Assembly (NCBI RefSeq): GCF_026914185.1
Contig: NC_070560.1
Span: 8,733,501 to 8,797,500, forward strand
Direction: 5' to 3'
DNA from: Puccinia triticina
Lineage: Eukaryota > Basidiomycota > Pucciniomycetes > Pucciniales > Pucciniaceae
Length of the DNA: 64,000 nucleotides
In this document: positions 1-12,779 of the stretch, piece after piece
How the letters are laid out: each line of letters opens with the position of its first letter
Position numbering within the stretch: position 1 is the stretch's first letter
Position numbers and translations under genes: made by a program
Notes under the pieces: generated by a model
Seen by the model: only the letters and a program-made list of their open reading frames with translations
The model's database searches: none
What the model was told of the DNA's origin: nothing

Positions 1-240
1 AGCCGATGCTCGGGCATCAAGACTGATGACCGGTCATCAAAACCGATGCCCGGGCATCAAGACTGATGACCGGTCATCGAAACCGATGCCCGGGCATCAA
101 GACTGATGGCCGGTCATCAAGACCGGAGACCGGGCATCGAGACTGTTGACCGGTCATCCAGACCGATGACCGGGCAGCGAGAATGATGACCATGACTGGA
201 TATCCTATCGATGACCGGGCATGATGCACATGGCCGGTCA
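1..240. repeat. Tandem array of alternating 14-bp palindromes, about 40-bp period
   Basis: The unit alternates two self-complementary 14-mers, GATGCCCGGGCATC and GATGACCGGTCATC, separated by 6-bp spacers such as AAGACT and AAAACC. The first three periods are nearly identical. Copies decay toward 240, with changed bases inside the palindromes. The array runs off the left edge, so its full length is unknown. No coding sense is apparent; the short open frames across it are by-products of the repeat. Function unknown. Confidence 0.85.
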
Positions 241-699
241 TTGAAAGGATGACCGGCGGGTGTTCGAGAATCGGAAGGATGACCAGAAGGTGGTCATCTG
301 TCTGTGTGGCTCGACGGGCAAGTTGTGGTATTGCCGACGACAAGTTGGTCTAGCCTCTTGTCGGGTCTCTATTTCTGGCAAGTCCGCTGTGGACCAAGCC
401 TGGGATACCCCGTTACATGTGGTCCAGGGCCGCGACCCTGCGCGATCCAGGGACCGTTGGAGATGCTCGGGCCTGTACCATAGCCCGCGGATTCCAAGGA
501 TCTCACCCGGGATTCGTAAATTTCTGTGAAATCCGAGCGACCCAGAATCCGGAGTACCATAGCGCCTAATTGGCGTCCTCATAATCCGAGGAAAATGGTC
601 TGTTTTCCTCAGTTTGGAAAAATAGGTCGGACCTATTTTTTTCACCTCGGATTATGTACGCCTTCCCCAGCCACCCGCACCATCAGATACACAGCACAT
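241..699. other. Non-coding stretch with a small foldback at 580-656
   Basis: I see no gene here. At 580-591 and 645-656 there is an exact 12-bp inverted repeat, CATAATCCGAGG / CCTCGGATTATG. It encloses an inner palindrome around AAATAGGTCGGACCTATTT. This looks like a miniature foldback of 77 bp. A separate exact 16-bp inverted pair, GGGCCTGTACCATAGC and its complement, sits at about 469-484 and 1570-1585. It may mark the ends of a roughly 1.1-kb insertion that carries the palindrome arrays. Confidence 0.5.
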
Positions 700-1422
700 C
701 CTCGTATCGCCTCCCCTACCCATGGAGTGAGTACCGGCCATCGAGAGCAGCTCACTACACCCTCGATGGCCGGCCGAAGCCAGTCATCGAGCGGAGTGCA
801 TACACCCTCCACCGATGGCTGGTCAGTAGGTTCTGCACTCTCAATGGCCGGTGGAGACCGGTTATTGATAGGAGTCCACACCTCCGTTGATGCCCGGTCT
901 GTACCGGCCATCAATAGTCACTCGCCACATTCTCGATGACCGGTTTGTTCCGGTCATCGAGAAGAAGATGTACTTCTCGAGATGACCGGTTCGTTCCGGT
1001 CATCGAGAGGAGTATGTACTCCCCAAGATCCGGAACGAACCGGTCATCGAGAGAAAGATGTCCTCCTCAAAACGACCGGAACGAACCGGTCATCTTGAGG
1101 AGTAGATAGATGACCGGTTCGTTCCGATCATTGAGGGGGTATGCACTCCTCCCGATGACCGGTTCATTCCGGCCATCTAGAGGAGTACATACTCCTCCCG
1201 ATGACCGGTTTGTTCCGGTCATCTTAAGGAGTACATACTCCTCTCGATGACCGGTTTGTTCCGGTCATCTTGAGGAGTGTATAATGTATACTTATCTCGA
1301 TGGCCACTTAAGAGGACAGCCCATTGAAGGGAGCCCTCAATGACCGAACGGACCTGCCATCGAGGGGAATATGTTCCCGATGGCCGGTGTGTACCGCTCT
1401 GGCTGACCGTTCAGTACCGGTG
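700..1422. repeat. Array of quasi-palindromic GATGACCGG...CCGGTCATC hairpin units
   Basis: About a dozen units of 50-65 bp follow each other. Each has arms GATGACCGG and CCGGTCATC around a 6-bp centre such as TTCGTT or TTTGTT. Linkers are themselves palindromic, for example GAGGAGTACATACTCCTC. Some units are inverted relative to others (CGGAACGAACCG centres). The same unit recurs at 60560-60930 and 61545-62040 of this window, so it is a dispersed family. No protein coding is supported. Confidence 0.8.
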
Positions 1423-1822
1423 ACCGAGGAGTTGTTGATGAATCCGCGGTCCCATGGTACGCCTTTTGGAGCAGGTCGGATTTTGAGCTCGGGGAAACCG
1501 TGCAGGGAAAATAATCCTGACGAACCGGTATTTTTGGCGGCTCGGAATCCGAGGTGTGAATCCACGGAAAGCTATGGTACAGGCCCTAAGCTCGCGGGCT
1601 CTGCCCTTGCCGGGGGTGTGACCTTTGTGCGGAGAGCCCGAGCTTTCTGCGCGCCGCGTAATCCGAAGTTTTTCACGGGCGACTTGCGCGCCCGAGTTGG
1701 TGGCCGTGGCAGCTTCATGAAGCGATCTTCATGATTATCACTGCTACATATCACCGAACCATCAACGACATCAGACCAACCCACCCATTGTTAGCTATAT
1801 CAAGCTTCCCATTGTCAACACG
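1423..1822. other. Upstream region of SMC6
   Basis: This 400-bp stretch separates the palindrome array from the proposed SMC6 start. It is GC-rich to about 1720, with reading frames in several directions that show no recognisable domain. The last 80 bases are more AT-rich and probably hold the SMC6 promoter and 5' UTR. I did not identify a convincing TATA box or other specific site. Confidence 0.4.
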
Positions 1823-4800
1823 ATGGGCAGCAAACATTCTCCACCGGCTCACGACCATTCACCGGTCAAGGTCAGTACTACCGCAAACAGCTGCTACAAT
1901 AAAAGTATCTATGGATTACATGCTATTTACTTATCCGTCATATTATTTTGAATATCCAGAAACGTCTGCGAATGGATGATGAAGTTCATCGACAATCATC
2001 AGTGACGATTGTTGAGGATGGCTCGGGATCCGAGTATGAGGAGGACCCGGAGGAGGACGCATACATCCAAAGGACTGCCCATGAGCAAGCTAATCAAGCA
2101 CCGACGACCGGCTCAGTCAGAGAAGCTGGATCGATCTCCAAGGTCATCCTCGTCCAATTCATGTGTCATCGATACCAGGTCGTTGAGCTCGGCCCACAGA
2201 TCAACTTTGTTATCGGTCACAATGGAAGTGGCAAGAGTGCTGTCTTGACCGCGATCACGCTTGTTCTTGGGGCTAAAGCTACTTCAACCGTGAGCCGTCG
2301 TGCTGTCTTTGAAAACTCTATGGAAGTCTGTTTTGAACCAAGAAAAAAAACTTCATCCTAGAACCGCGGTAGCTCCTTAAAATCCTTCATTCGCGAAGGT
2401 CAAAACAAGGCTGAAGTAACTCTACATCTCACCAATCGTGGCGAAGAGGCTTTTCAACCAGATGTCTACGGAGACGAGATCATAATCGAGCGAAGTATCT
2501 CAAAGGATGGTGCGTCGGGCTTCAAAATCAAAAGTGGCCGCGATCATCGAACCGTCAGCAACAAAAGAGACGCTTTGCAGACTATCTTGGATCATTTTAT
2601 GATTCAGGCAGACAACCCACTGAATGTGCTCAACCAGGACGCGGCCAAAAAGTTTCTAAACGCAAGTAGTAGTAAACAGAAGTATGAGGTACGCGTGAAA
2701 CTCTACATCTCCTCAGGCCACTGGTTTCTAATACCTTTCTTTTTGTGACCTCCAGTTTTTTATCAGAGGAACTCAACTTCAACAGCTGACGGATGAGTAC
2801 GAAGAGATCAATTCCAACCTTGTCATGTCGAAAACCCTCCTCGACAAGAAACGAGTGGATCTGCCTGAGCTTTTTGAGCGCGCCAAATCGGCCCAGAAAA
2901 TTTTGAAGGAAGTGCAAGAGGCGACTCAGGCGCAAGACAAGATCGCTGAAGCACAAAGGGAACTCACTTGGATTTATGTTGCCGAAGCCGAAGCCGTACG
3001 TCAATAGCCATGTATTATGATCAATTGCCTAGCTTTCTAATCTTGCTTTTCTTGCAGCAACGTGATTCGACTGCCCAGATATTAGAGAAGGAGGAGCGCA
3101 TGTTGCCCAAGTACGAGGCCAAGGTCCAAGAGACGGAAGTGAGTTCTCAACTTATCTAGAGCGCTCCCGATGCAGATGCCAGGTCATGTTGACATTTGAT
3201 GATTGTGCATAGACCAAGCTGGTCGAGTTGGAAGACGAGATTAAGGCTATTGAAACTCAAAAGGCGGCCCTGAATGATGAACAATTGGAGGCTGAGCGCG
3301 TGGGACTTATGCAAAGGCATCGCAAATTAGCTGAGAAAATCAGGACTATGAATGCGAGTACTCTGGATTCCTGAACTGCTCAGTAAACATCTTCGCTCAA
3401 ATTACATGTTGCTTCTGTTTTCACAGGGTGAGATTCGAGAGGCTTATGCGGCACTTGAAAAAACGGATAGTGACATATCCCAGCAAACCAAGCTCATTGA
3501 CGATGAAAACGCTAAGTCTCTGAAAAATACCGACTCATCAAGACAGCAAGCCATCGAACGAATAGGGCAGCTGACCTCCGAAATGACGCAAATGGAAAAC
3601 GACCTTCTCCGAATGCAGTATGTCATCTCGCAAGCAAACGAAACGTTACAATCTTCTACCAACCAGGCGAAGGAATACGAGAATCAGCTGCGGCCTTTAA
3701 TCGACACGATGGAGAAACATCAGCGTACCATCCAAACGTATGGGTCCACCCGAGCGGACCGAGTCCTCCTCTTTGGTCCAAACGGGGACAAGCTTAAGCA
3801 TGCAATCGAAACGACCAGCGGTTGGACGGAGAAACCCATTGGCCCATTGGGTTATTACATTCAAGTGAAGGATAAAAGCTGGCAAAATGTCTTAGAAACT
3901 GTTCTCGGCGGTTCTCTCTCATCTTACATGGTGGTGAATGAGAGAGATGAAAGGCTCTTGCGTGGCTTGATGGCGAGATGTCGTTGGTAAGTCTTATCTT
4001 GTCAATCAATTTGTGTTGCGAGCTAGTCTCTCATATATTGATTTGGATGGGGTTTCAAGTAACTTTTCGATTATTCGATCGCGTCGGGACTTGTTCGAAT
4101 ATGCGGAGGGCGAACCCGCACCGGAATATCTCACAGTTCTCCGAGCCCTAAAGTTTGAAAACGAGTTTGTCAAGCGGGCGTTAATCAACGATCTGCGGAT
4201 TGAAAAGTCTATTTTAGTTGAACATCGACGAGAAGGAGATCCCATCATGTCCAAGGAGCCGCGTTATCGTCGTAACATCGACTCCTGTTTCACTCGTGAT
4301 GGCTACAAGGTGGGCGGGGTTCAGGGAGGAAGGGGTGTCAAAGCGTTACACCTGTACGGAGGTCCACCTCGGCTATCAAATGATGATGGCTCATTTATTG
4401 CGTAAGTCGGCCGTATTTGTAGTATTCTCAACTGATAACACGACATTGAGCATGCAATTGTGCAACAGCGAACTCAATGAGAAGATTACTCAACTCGGTT
4501 CGCAAATAGAAGAGATGAAACAGCGTGCTACTTCTACTCGTGGAGAAGCTCGTCGAGCGAGTGAACAACTCCAAAAGCTGAAGGTAAGCAGGCTTGCAAG
4601 ATCATGCAGAATTATTCTTTTTTTTTGGTGGGGAGAGGGTGCAGCGGGAAAAGTAAGTTATATCATGCATGCTTAACCGAGCTTCTTACACACCATAGAA
4701 CGAAGAGCGAAAAATCAAGGAAACATATCGCAAGGCCCAGGATAAGAAGGCCTCTATACAAGATGATTTGGATCAGAGCGCTTCATCCAACGTCTCGGCT

Positions 4801-6560
4801 TTTGAAGATATGAAAAGAGTTAGTGCCATGGAATTCCATCTTTGTCTGTGCTCAGTCTCTGATATGCTTGATCCAATGGACTTTTCATGTGTCCCAGGAA
4901 CTTGAGTCTGAAAGAATGAAGATATACGATCAAACTCAAGAGCTCGAACGTCAAAAAGATGAATTGCACGCCGAAATGGGACCTGTTAGAGTCGAGCAAG
5001 AGGCCTTGCAGCATAAAATAAACAACCGACAGCAAGAAGAAAAGGCTCTTAATGTGCGGTCACGCCTATCGAATTCGGGGTTTTGTTATCTAACATTTGC
5101 TTTCCGGTATTCCAGATCGAACTAACTACAAAAATGACGGAGAGGGTTGCTGCGGTGGAAGCCGTGAGGCATTTCCGTGACTCTCTGGCTAGACAAGCTG
5201 TCAAGATATCAACGGCAAAGCAGCAATGCCAAGAGGCGGAAGCCAGGCTCATTGTCGGTCATTTTTGCTTGCTTCAAAACCATCGGGTGTTATTATGCCA
5301 TTGACACCCTTTGCACTTGTTTATAGCAAACTATTACCCAAGCCAAAGAGATCACTGGTTGTGATGAAATTGTACAAGCCACTCGCGCGCGTGAAGAAGT
5401 TATTGCTGATTTGAACGCCTTCAAGAAGATTGTTAATGAAACCATGGGTCGGTAAGCTCGGCCGAAGGGGAGGAGGGGCAGATTGTCTAGTCGTTCGTAA
5501 TGTTGATGAGAGTTTGTTTTCTAGACATCGTAAGTCAGTTGAAGAAATCGAAATTGAATATCTCGAAGCGAAGTCAAACTACGCGAAAGCAGATAAGGAA
5601 ATCAAGGAACAAAGCAAATCCCTTAAGGTCGGTCTTCGTCATTCGGATTTTTAGAGCTCATCCCCCGAATAATGTTATTAACAAAAATGACACAATCACG
5701 TGTAACCATCACAAATTCACGACCTGTACGCGCGCTTCAGGTTTTGAAAATGGCACTGTCGTTACGAAAGGAGCGTTGGATTCAGTTTCGTACACACATC
5801 GCGGTTCGGGCCAAAATGAAGTTTGTCACTCACCTCAGCAAGCGTGGCTATACCGGCAAGTTGAATTTCAACCACAACACTCAAAGACTAGATATCCAGG
5901 TGTGTACTGCTGCTACCGCTATCCGACGGCCCACCGTGGGAGGCTTGAATTTCATGATCTTATTTCTTTCTCTTCATCCATTAAAAAGGTCAACACGAGT
6001 GAGCAAGAATCTACCCAGGTGTGTTCTCTAGTTTTGCCTGTTAGCATCGGACTCAGATCAACTGATCTCAATTCCAACAGGGTAAACTGAAAGATCCCAA
6101 AGCATTATCTGGGGGCGAGAAATCGTTCTCGACGATTTCGCTACTCTTGACATTGTGGGACGCCATTAACTGCCCGATACGATGTCTTGACGAGTTTGAT
6201 GTGTTCATGGATGAGGTCAATCGACGAATTGCCATTCGAATGATGGTCAGTGCTATCCTGTCATTTTTGTAACAATCACCAAAACGCAACTGAAGTCTTC
6301 TAAACATTGGATTGCGATCGGGACAGATTGATTCTGCAAAGGAAGCTAACGACGTTCAATATGTCTTCATCACACCCAATGGCTTGAGTTCTGCGCAGTA
6401 AGCCATCTGCTCTATGACTTTATCTGACTGATATCCTTCTACTCGGTTCCTTTCCTGATCATTTGCTTTCTTGTTTTGTAGAACTGGTGACGAAACTAGA
6501 ATAATCAAAATGCAAGACCCAACCAGAAACCACGGAACGCTGGCTGCTGGTCAAGCGTGA
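1823..6560 (+). CDS. SMC6: Smc6, SMC ATPase subunit of the Smc5/6 DNA-repair complex
   Basis: The spliced model gives about 1110 residues, normal for Smc6. Exons by eye: 1823-1870, 1960-2289, 2362-2688, 2756-2995, 3058-3138, 3213-3356/7, 3427-3986, 4060-4401, 4469-4583, 4699-4818, 4898-5053, 5116-5253, 5327-5451, 5525-5627, 5741-5899, 5989-6018, 6081-6245, 6327-6397, 6482-6560. The Walker A motif GHNGSGKS is near residue 102. Long coiled coils flank a hinge at about 520-720. The ABC signature LSGGEKS (about 1015) and Walker [15 protein letters not shown] (about 1041) are intact. The family acts in recombination repair and replication-fork resolution in the nucleus. The start at 1823 adds a 16-residue exon spliced in phase to KRLRMDDE, a likely nuclear signal; ATG 1972 is the fallback. 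The exon 6/7 junction does not close in phase with GT-AG sites (see findings). Confidence 0.93.
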
Positions 6561-9500
6561 CAGATGATGACTGTTAGCTAGTTTGGCAACACACATTCTA
6601 CACTTACTCTGTGCCTGATTTTTATCTTTCTTTGTCTTATCTTCATAGCATTACGTATTTTACGCTTCAATTGTTTCATTTGACGACATCTTTCAAGAGT
6701 GACTGTAGGGTTGTGAAGAAATGCATGCATGCCTGAAGCTATTGAGATCCCAATAAAATTCCTGTTCAAAATTATACTGCGGTGGATTTTTTTATAGAAA
6801 TCGCTTTGATCATTCCAATTCATGATTCCTCCGATTTCTATTAAGTAGACTAAGTTTGCATTTTGTAGTAACTCCAACTCCAACAAAAGTCATCCAATTT
6901 GGCATAAGACTCCAATCCTTGACTTTCGCAATAGGGTGGTTTTCTTTTTCCCGAATCATGGTCTTGTTCACGGCTCGTAGGAAACGGTCGGAGTTCTGAT
7001 TGAATGTCTTCGTTTTTTTTTTCTTTCTGTAAAACTGTGTACGAACATTTCCCTCATATTTCCAACTCTCCGGTCCCTCGATGTGACGTTGCAGTTGCGA
7101 TTGAGAATGTTTGCTGAATATGTCACGACCTGTCACGACTCGGCGATTGTTAGCCGGCTTGGAGCGTCTCTTGTGTCAGCCACGACAGCCACGACTCGGA
7201 GATGGTGAGCCGGCTTAAAACGTGATTTTTGACCCCAAACGCTCAACATACACGGGATGAAGTTTAGTCGCAGCTCCGCACTGACAAAAGTAAAATCAGC
7301 CCGTTCCTCGTTCACCGCCCGACCTGGCTAGATTCCCCGTCTGTCTTTTTCCCGCTGCTGTTATTGTCTGCGTAACAGTGGGAATGATCCTTTCCGATCG
7401 GCAGGGATGCTATACAAAGCCCGTCTGATCAGCTGTCACATCGGAGAATTTCCTTTACGTATTCTTGATTTATACGTCTCCCTCCTCATTTGTACAAAAA
7501 GTGCACAGCGACGGTGCGTGGTCTTGCGTGGTGCACACGCATGTACGTATTTACTTATTTACATAGAAAGTCTCCGAGTGCTATGCCCGGGAAAGTGTTT
7601 TTAAGGATTTGATGAAGGCCAAGTGTTCTTGATGATAATTGTTGATTGATTTGCCATCCACATTCCACACTCAAGCTGTCTCCAACTTCGACTCTGGCTG
7701 CTTGGCTGCCCACAGACCAGTCAGCAGTGAGCACCTGACCCTGCCCCGGTGTGAACCCGACTAGACAGGCCTGCATACATAAATACATGAATACATGACT
7801 GCTGACATCCAGCCCGATTGATTGGAAAAAATACAAACACAAGCAAACAAACAAACTATAAACATTAAACCCACTGCCATCCAAAAGGTGCGTTATGGTC
7901 TCTTATTTTCTTGAGATGCCAACATCGGCCATCGCTGAGCTCTTGCCTCAATCGCCCAGGACAGGCCCGTTGTGCTGTTTCCTCTCCTTTGATTGCTAAC
8001 CCGACCTCTGCGAAATCCTCCAATTGTGCGTCCCACCCTCTGTATGTATCAGATCATCTTGCAACAACCTTGGTTTTGACTGCGTGCGTTATGCGTATAC
8101 ATACATATAATACCCGATGGCCGCTATCCACAGAGCCTGTATACTCAGCCAGCCCCTCCCCCACAAACACACACAGCGCTTACAAAAACGGCTCACCGAT
8201 ATCTCGATCCAAGCCACCCTAATCCTTGTTCTACCGCCTGGGTTGTCCTTCATATTCCTAACCCTCCACACTCGCACTCACTCCGACGGTGTCCTAACCC
8301 TCAAGGCTTGCAGCAGTGTCCGGAAGATTGCCCAATCCAAGAAAAATCCAGAAAAGCAAAAGCGAAGACAAACGACCTCATCGTGTTCCCTTCTTCCATT
8401 ACTCTCGGTCTCGCTGCTCGGAATTTGTCCGCCCCGATTTACTGCATTTTACATAAACCCATCAGCTTGCGATTCGCTACCTACCCCAGGTTTTGTATAC
8501 TTTGGGCTCATCCGCAGATTCGACTTTTGGTTCCCGGTTCATCCTCTGGTCTCGAGCTCCATTGTCGTTCGTTCGTCTCTAGTTCCTATTCTGCTCTTCA
8601 CTCAAGTCTCTCTCCGTTAACTTGACATGCTCCAGTAGTCAGCCTCTTGGCTCATCTTCCCAGGGCTGATCCCCTCTCCAAAAGCTTGCTTGGACCCCAA
8701 CTTGACAGGCCTTGCTTTTTTTTGGCAGCAAATTTCATCCTTCCAAGAAAAACCCTCCGAAAATAATAGTCAAAAAACTCTTGCCCACCTGCTTCAACAA
8801 TTACGCCATCTTCAATCCCCTTACATACCCCCATTGCGGCAACTCGATTCAATTCAGGTTGAGCTCCTCTAAAACAACCATACCATCTGCCTTCCTTAGG
8901 GTAGTAACGCTCTCACCCACATTCCAGCGTACCATACCCGAGACTCTGTTCAAAAGTTTCGCCGTGTTCCGTGTTCCCACTGCCTTCACGCCATCACCCC
9001 TCGTCCTCAGGTGAACTTTTTATCCGTTCCGCTCAACTCTTCCAAAACTCTAAAAAAAGTAGTATACATCCGAGTGATTACATCCCTCTCTTACCTCATC
9101 CTCCACTACCTCCAATCTTGCCGTCTTATCTCACTTGACTCCACCATTCCCTCGAGCCCGAGCAGTACATACTAAATTTGGGTCTTCATGAGCTTAGATC
9201 GAGGATCCCCAGTAGATCACATTGTTTCCTGTGTCCGTCTGTTCTGATTACTGCGAGTGTTTTTGCATGTTCATCACTCTTGTTGTTTACATCCCCCACA
9301 TCTTGTCGCGGGAAACTTGAGTTGCTCGTTGAAGTCAACCTTCGCCAGTGCGCTGCCGCCATCCCCGACTCGAGCGGATCAGCCTCTCCTCCCCACACCC
9401 ACAGCATCCTTCCACCGCCCACGCGGGCTCGCCCGCCTGCCAGCCTGCACCAAATCCCTCAGCTATCATCCTTCCGACAATCTCACAGTCATCGACTCTT

Positions 9501-10152
9501 ACCCGGCACAAATAAATTCATATAACATACTACCAAAGGCGGAGCCTAGACCCGATCTTCGTCAAGTGCATAGGTAAATTGTACCGCAGATTGCATAGTT
9601 ACAATATCCTGCTGATCGTGCTGTTGGAGAAAGTTTCGACAAACAAACCCACCAATCACAGTCAAGTCAGATCCGATAGAAAACAAATAAATACAAAGTA
9701 AATACTTGATAATTCAACGAGTCCTTCGAATATTGAGCAAGCCAACGCTGCAGCGACATCGGACTCAACACTCAGCCAGTTCACCCTCCATCGACTTGCT
9801 TCCCCTCCCCACCGCCTAACCCGTTCCCCCTATCGTGCCCCCTGTCTCCATCTGTCCTTGGTTCTTCCCTGTTCCCCAGCGGTCCGATACCCAGCGGTGC
9901 AATCGTACAGGCACCTCCCTCCCTAGCTCTTTAGCTCCTGGTCAACTTTCTCGGTTCTGTGTTCGTCGTCTCAGATTGCTCTCCTGTATCTGCTCACTAA
10001 CTCTCACACCCCATCAATCGGTAGGACTGGAAGAACACCATTATACTCACGAACAACCCTCTTTTTTTCCGCCTCGTCTCTCCACTCCGTCCAAATACAG
10101 CCAATTAGCCTATATCCACCTCTCTCCCTTTTCTCGGACGCTGGATCCCCCA
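6561..10152. other. Intergenic region and long leader of the bZIP gene
   Basis: No coding region is supported in these 3.6 kb. From 6561 to about 7120 is the probable 3' flank of SMC6. At about 7141-7170 and 7192-7222 a roughly 30-bp motif beginning CACGACTCGG and containing AGCCGGCTT is directly repeated. From about 7900 to 10150 the + strand is strongly pyrimidine-rich with many short open frames (for example 8117-8620), which fits a long and possibly intron-containing 5' UTR and promoter of the downstream regulator. Transcript evidence would be needed to place the cap site and any leader introns. Confidence 0.45.
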
Positions 10153-12779
10153 ATGGCTCAGTCCATCGGCTCCACGTCAATCACCCATCACGGCATCGGC
10201 CACAGCCACAACACCGCTCAAAACATCAATCAATCGACAAATCATACTAACCCGATGCAGCATCCTAATTCTCTACACACCAATCTCACCCACAATCACA
10301 GCGCCCATCCAAGCTCGACCAGCTACAACAATCATCACCGGAAATCTAGTAACGACAATGACGAAGAAGCCATTGCCCGGAAGAAGAAGAATGCCGACGC
10401 CCAAGCTGCATTCCGGCAGCGGAGGCAGACATACATCAAGGTTAGATCAACACCTCTCAAGTTACTTAATTATGCATGCCAACCCGGGTCAAATCCGTGC
10501 TGACTAATTTGGATTGATTTACTTTTCCCTCTGTTCTTCTGTCCCTGGTTCTACGCGCTTCTTTCTCTTCTCAATCCCCTCTATGGCCACCCCGGGCTCA
10601 AATTCTACGGCGAATCCGTCGATCGCTGGCTACGTGTTGAATCCCTATACGTAACGGCTTATGTAATCAATCTATCCACACGTCATTAGAGCTTAGAGGA
10701 TACGGTTACAGAACTCAAGAGTGCAGTCACTGAGATGGTAAGCTATTGCGTGTAATGCACACGAAAAATCTGTTTGTCCAAAATTACTAACTACTAACTG
10801 ATGACCCACTGTTCATTCTCAGGAGATAATCGTCAAAACAACCAGCCAGGAGGTATGTCATATTTTCATTCATCTCTGGGGGGTGAGGTGGCAGTTAAAC
10901 CGAAGGAGTCCATAAGCAAGACCTCTCCTGAGCGTCTTATGTGGATCTCTTGATCAAAGTAACATTCTATCAATGTTTTACAAGCGCTCACTCGCCTATT
11001 CCACATCGCCCACTCATAGGTTAAGATTCAGAAGCAACACGTCGAGCATCTTGAATTCAAGCTGGCTGCATACGATAGCGGTGAACTTAAACCTGGCGCC
11101 TTTGAAAGCAATCAGCATTGTCAATGTTGCAAATTTGCCCCTCCGGATCTGAACTCCCGTCTACCCAGTCCAAATAACGCCACCCATCATCAACCCCGCC
11201 CGATATCTACTCCCACCACCTCTGCCATTACTATCAACACAGCTGCTGCGGACTGTCCAACACCTGGGCCATCAATTGTAACTCCAACCATCACTCATGA
11301 GAATATGACTCGCGATTGGCCCTCCCGGCAAGGTGTTCCCTCCATGTTTCCTCACGATTCCCACTCCCGCTCCACTCACCACAATTCTGCTCAAGGCTCA
11401 CCTCATGATGCTCCCCACCCGAGCACATCGTTAGATTTTCCTCGTAATATTCTTCATCATCCGCATCGTAAGGATTCATCTCTTAAGGGATTTTCGCTTG
11501 AATCTCTGCTGACCCTACGTCACGCGTGTTTCCGTTGGCCCCCTTCAGATCCCAACGCTACCATCCCCAACTCTTCATACCCTCGAGCTGGGTGCGATTT
11601 AGCTCTCTTTACTTCGTTCGGTCCTTCGGAAAGCCCCCCGATAACCAATTTTTACTCTCAGACTGAAGCCAATCATGGGCCCACACAAGCGGTAGGTCAT
11701 GATTCTCCGGCCGGCGGGGCCGCCTGCTCCATGGAAATAAGTACTCATCCTAGACATCTTCTTTCAAACGCTGGGAATATCTACGGTCGTTCCCCGTCGC
11801 TTCGTCAGCCCAATTCGTTAGGAACTGCCTACACACCCCTCGGCCATCCTCAATCTTTTGATGCGCATCACTCGGGAACCTTGTCTTCACCTCGCATGTG
11901 GTCTCACAACAATCATACCAACCCATCGACTTACGCCGGCGCAGAGCCTAATTCCAATTCTAACCTCGATGGCTCGCCGAAACCTGGGCTATACCCAATT
12001 GATGGCTCCCTTGCAGACGTCGATTCCTCTGGATTTCGCTTGCATCGTGGTATTAATGAGCGCACGCTCATGCGCCCAACTGAATATATCCCCTCTCACG
12101 AAGTTCGGCCTATTCCTCAGAGCTATCCCGTGGTGTCGACTCTCACTTCTCCCAGGGCTGATAGTCACTTTGCGGTGGCAGGCCCAAAAACTCGATCTTC
12201 AACACAGAACAAGCGGCGATGGAATGATGAAAGATTTGGTCCAAATCAAGAGACCCACGATCTTGATGACGCACCGAACCCGGGCAAGGCTGGTGTCAAG
12301 TTGAATGGAATTCCTGCCAAAGTCGCCCGGTGCGAACAAGTATGCACAGAAGTTTCGAAAGTCGTTTCTCAGATGAAAGAAGAGTTGAGTTCTGAACATT
12401 GTACTTTCTGAACCGTACATCAAGAAAACAGACCTTTCGACTTGAAAGAATGAGGCCCCTCTTTGAATATGATTTATTGACATTATTCTTGAACTCGTTG
12501 TGTCTCCAAAGAGCAAAAGCCGTGACCACAACGAAACCTTCGACAAACCCCTCCACTAGTCATCAGTCGGTATCACCGAACACCACATCATCTACTAGTT
12601 TTCCTAGCCCTCACCATTCTTCACACAACAGCCTCAAGCCGCAAAGAGCGAAATTCCATGGTCACCCTCCCCAGCTTACATCATCAACCGCGACGCCAGC
12701 CGGTTCTCAAATCCAGCCACACGAAGAACCACAACCCGAGCAAGATGACCGCCGATATCAATCCATGATCAGCAATTGA
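10153..12779 (+). CDS. bZIP transcription factor, fungal AP-1 (Yap)-type basic region
   Basis: The five-exon model (10153-10440, 10690-10737, 10823-10852, 11020-12383, 12512-12779) closes in phase to 665 residues. Exon 1 ends inside the DNA-binding domain: acidic NDNDEEAIARKKK, then NADAQAAFRQRRQTYIK at about residues 80-96. This has the N-x2-AQ-x2-F-R signature of Yap/Pap1-type factors. The zipper continues across three short exons (SLEDTVTELKSAV, EIIVKTTSQE, VKIQKQHVEHLEFKL). A short Cys-containing stretch, CQCCKF, follows. The remaining ~500 residues are His/Ser/Pro/Asn-rich and look disordered. I do not see a clear C-terminal Cys-rich redox domain like that of Yap1, so an oxidative-stress role is not established. 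ATG 10153 is the first Met in frame before the basic region. The last splice (12384-12511) is inferred from phase and could be an alternative end at 12411. Confidence 0.88.

Noticed and set aside
1..240. CRISPR array
   Set aside because: Spacers are 6 bp and repeated, repeats are palindromes, and the gene structure is eukaryotic.
8117..8620. 167-codon ORF upstream of the bZIP gene as a gene
   Set aside because: Pyrimidine-rich low-complexity translation, no domain, no splice context; more likely leader or promoter sequence.
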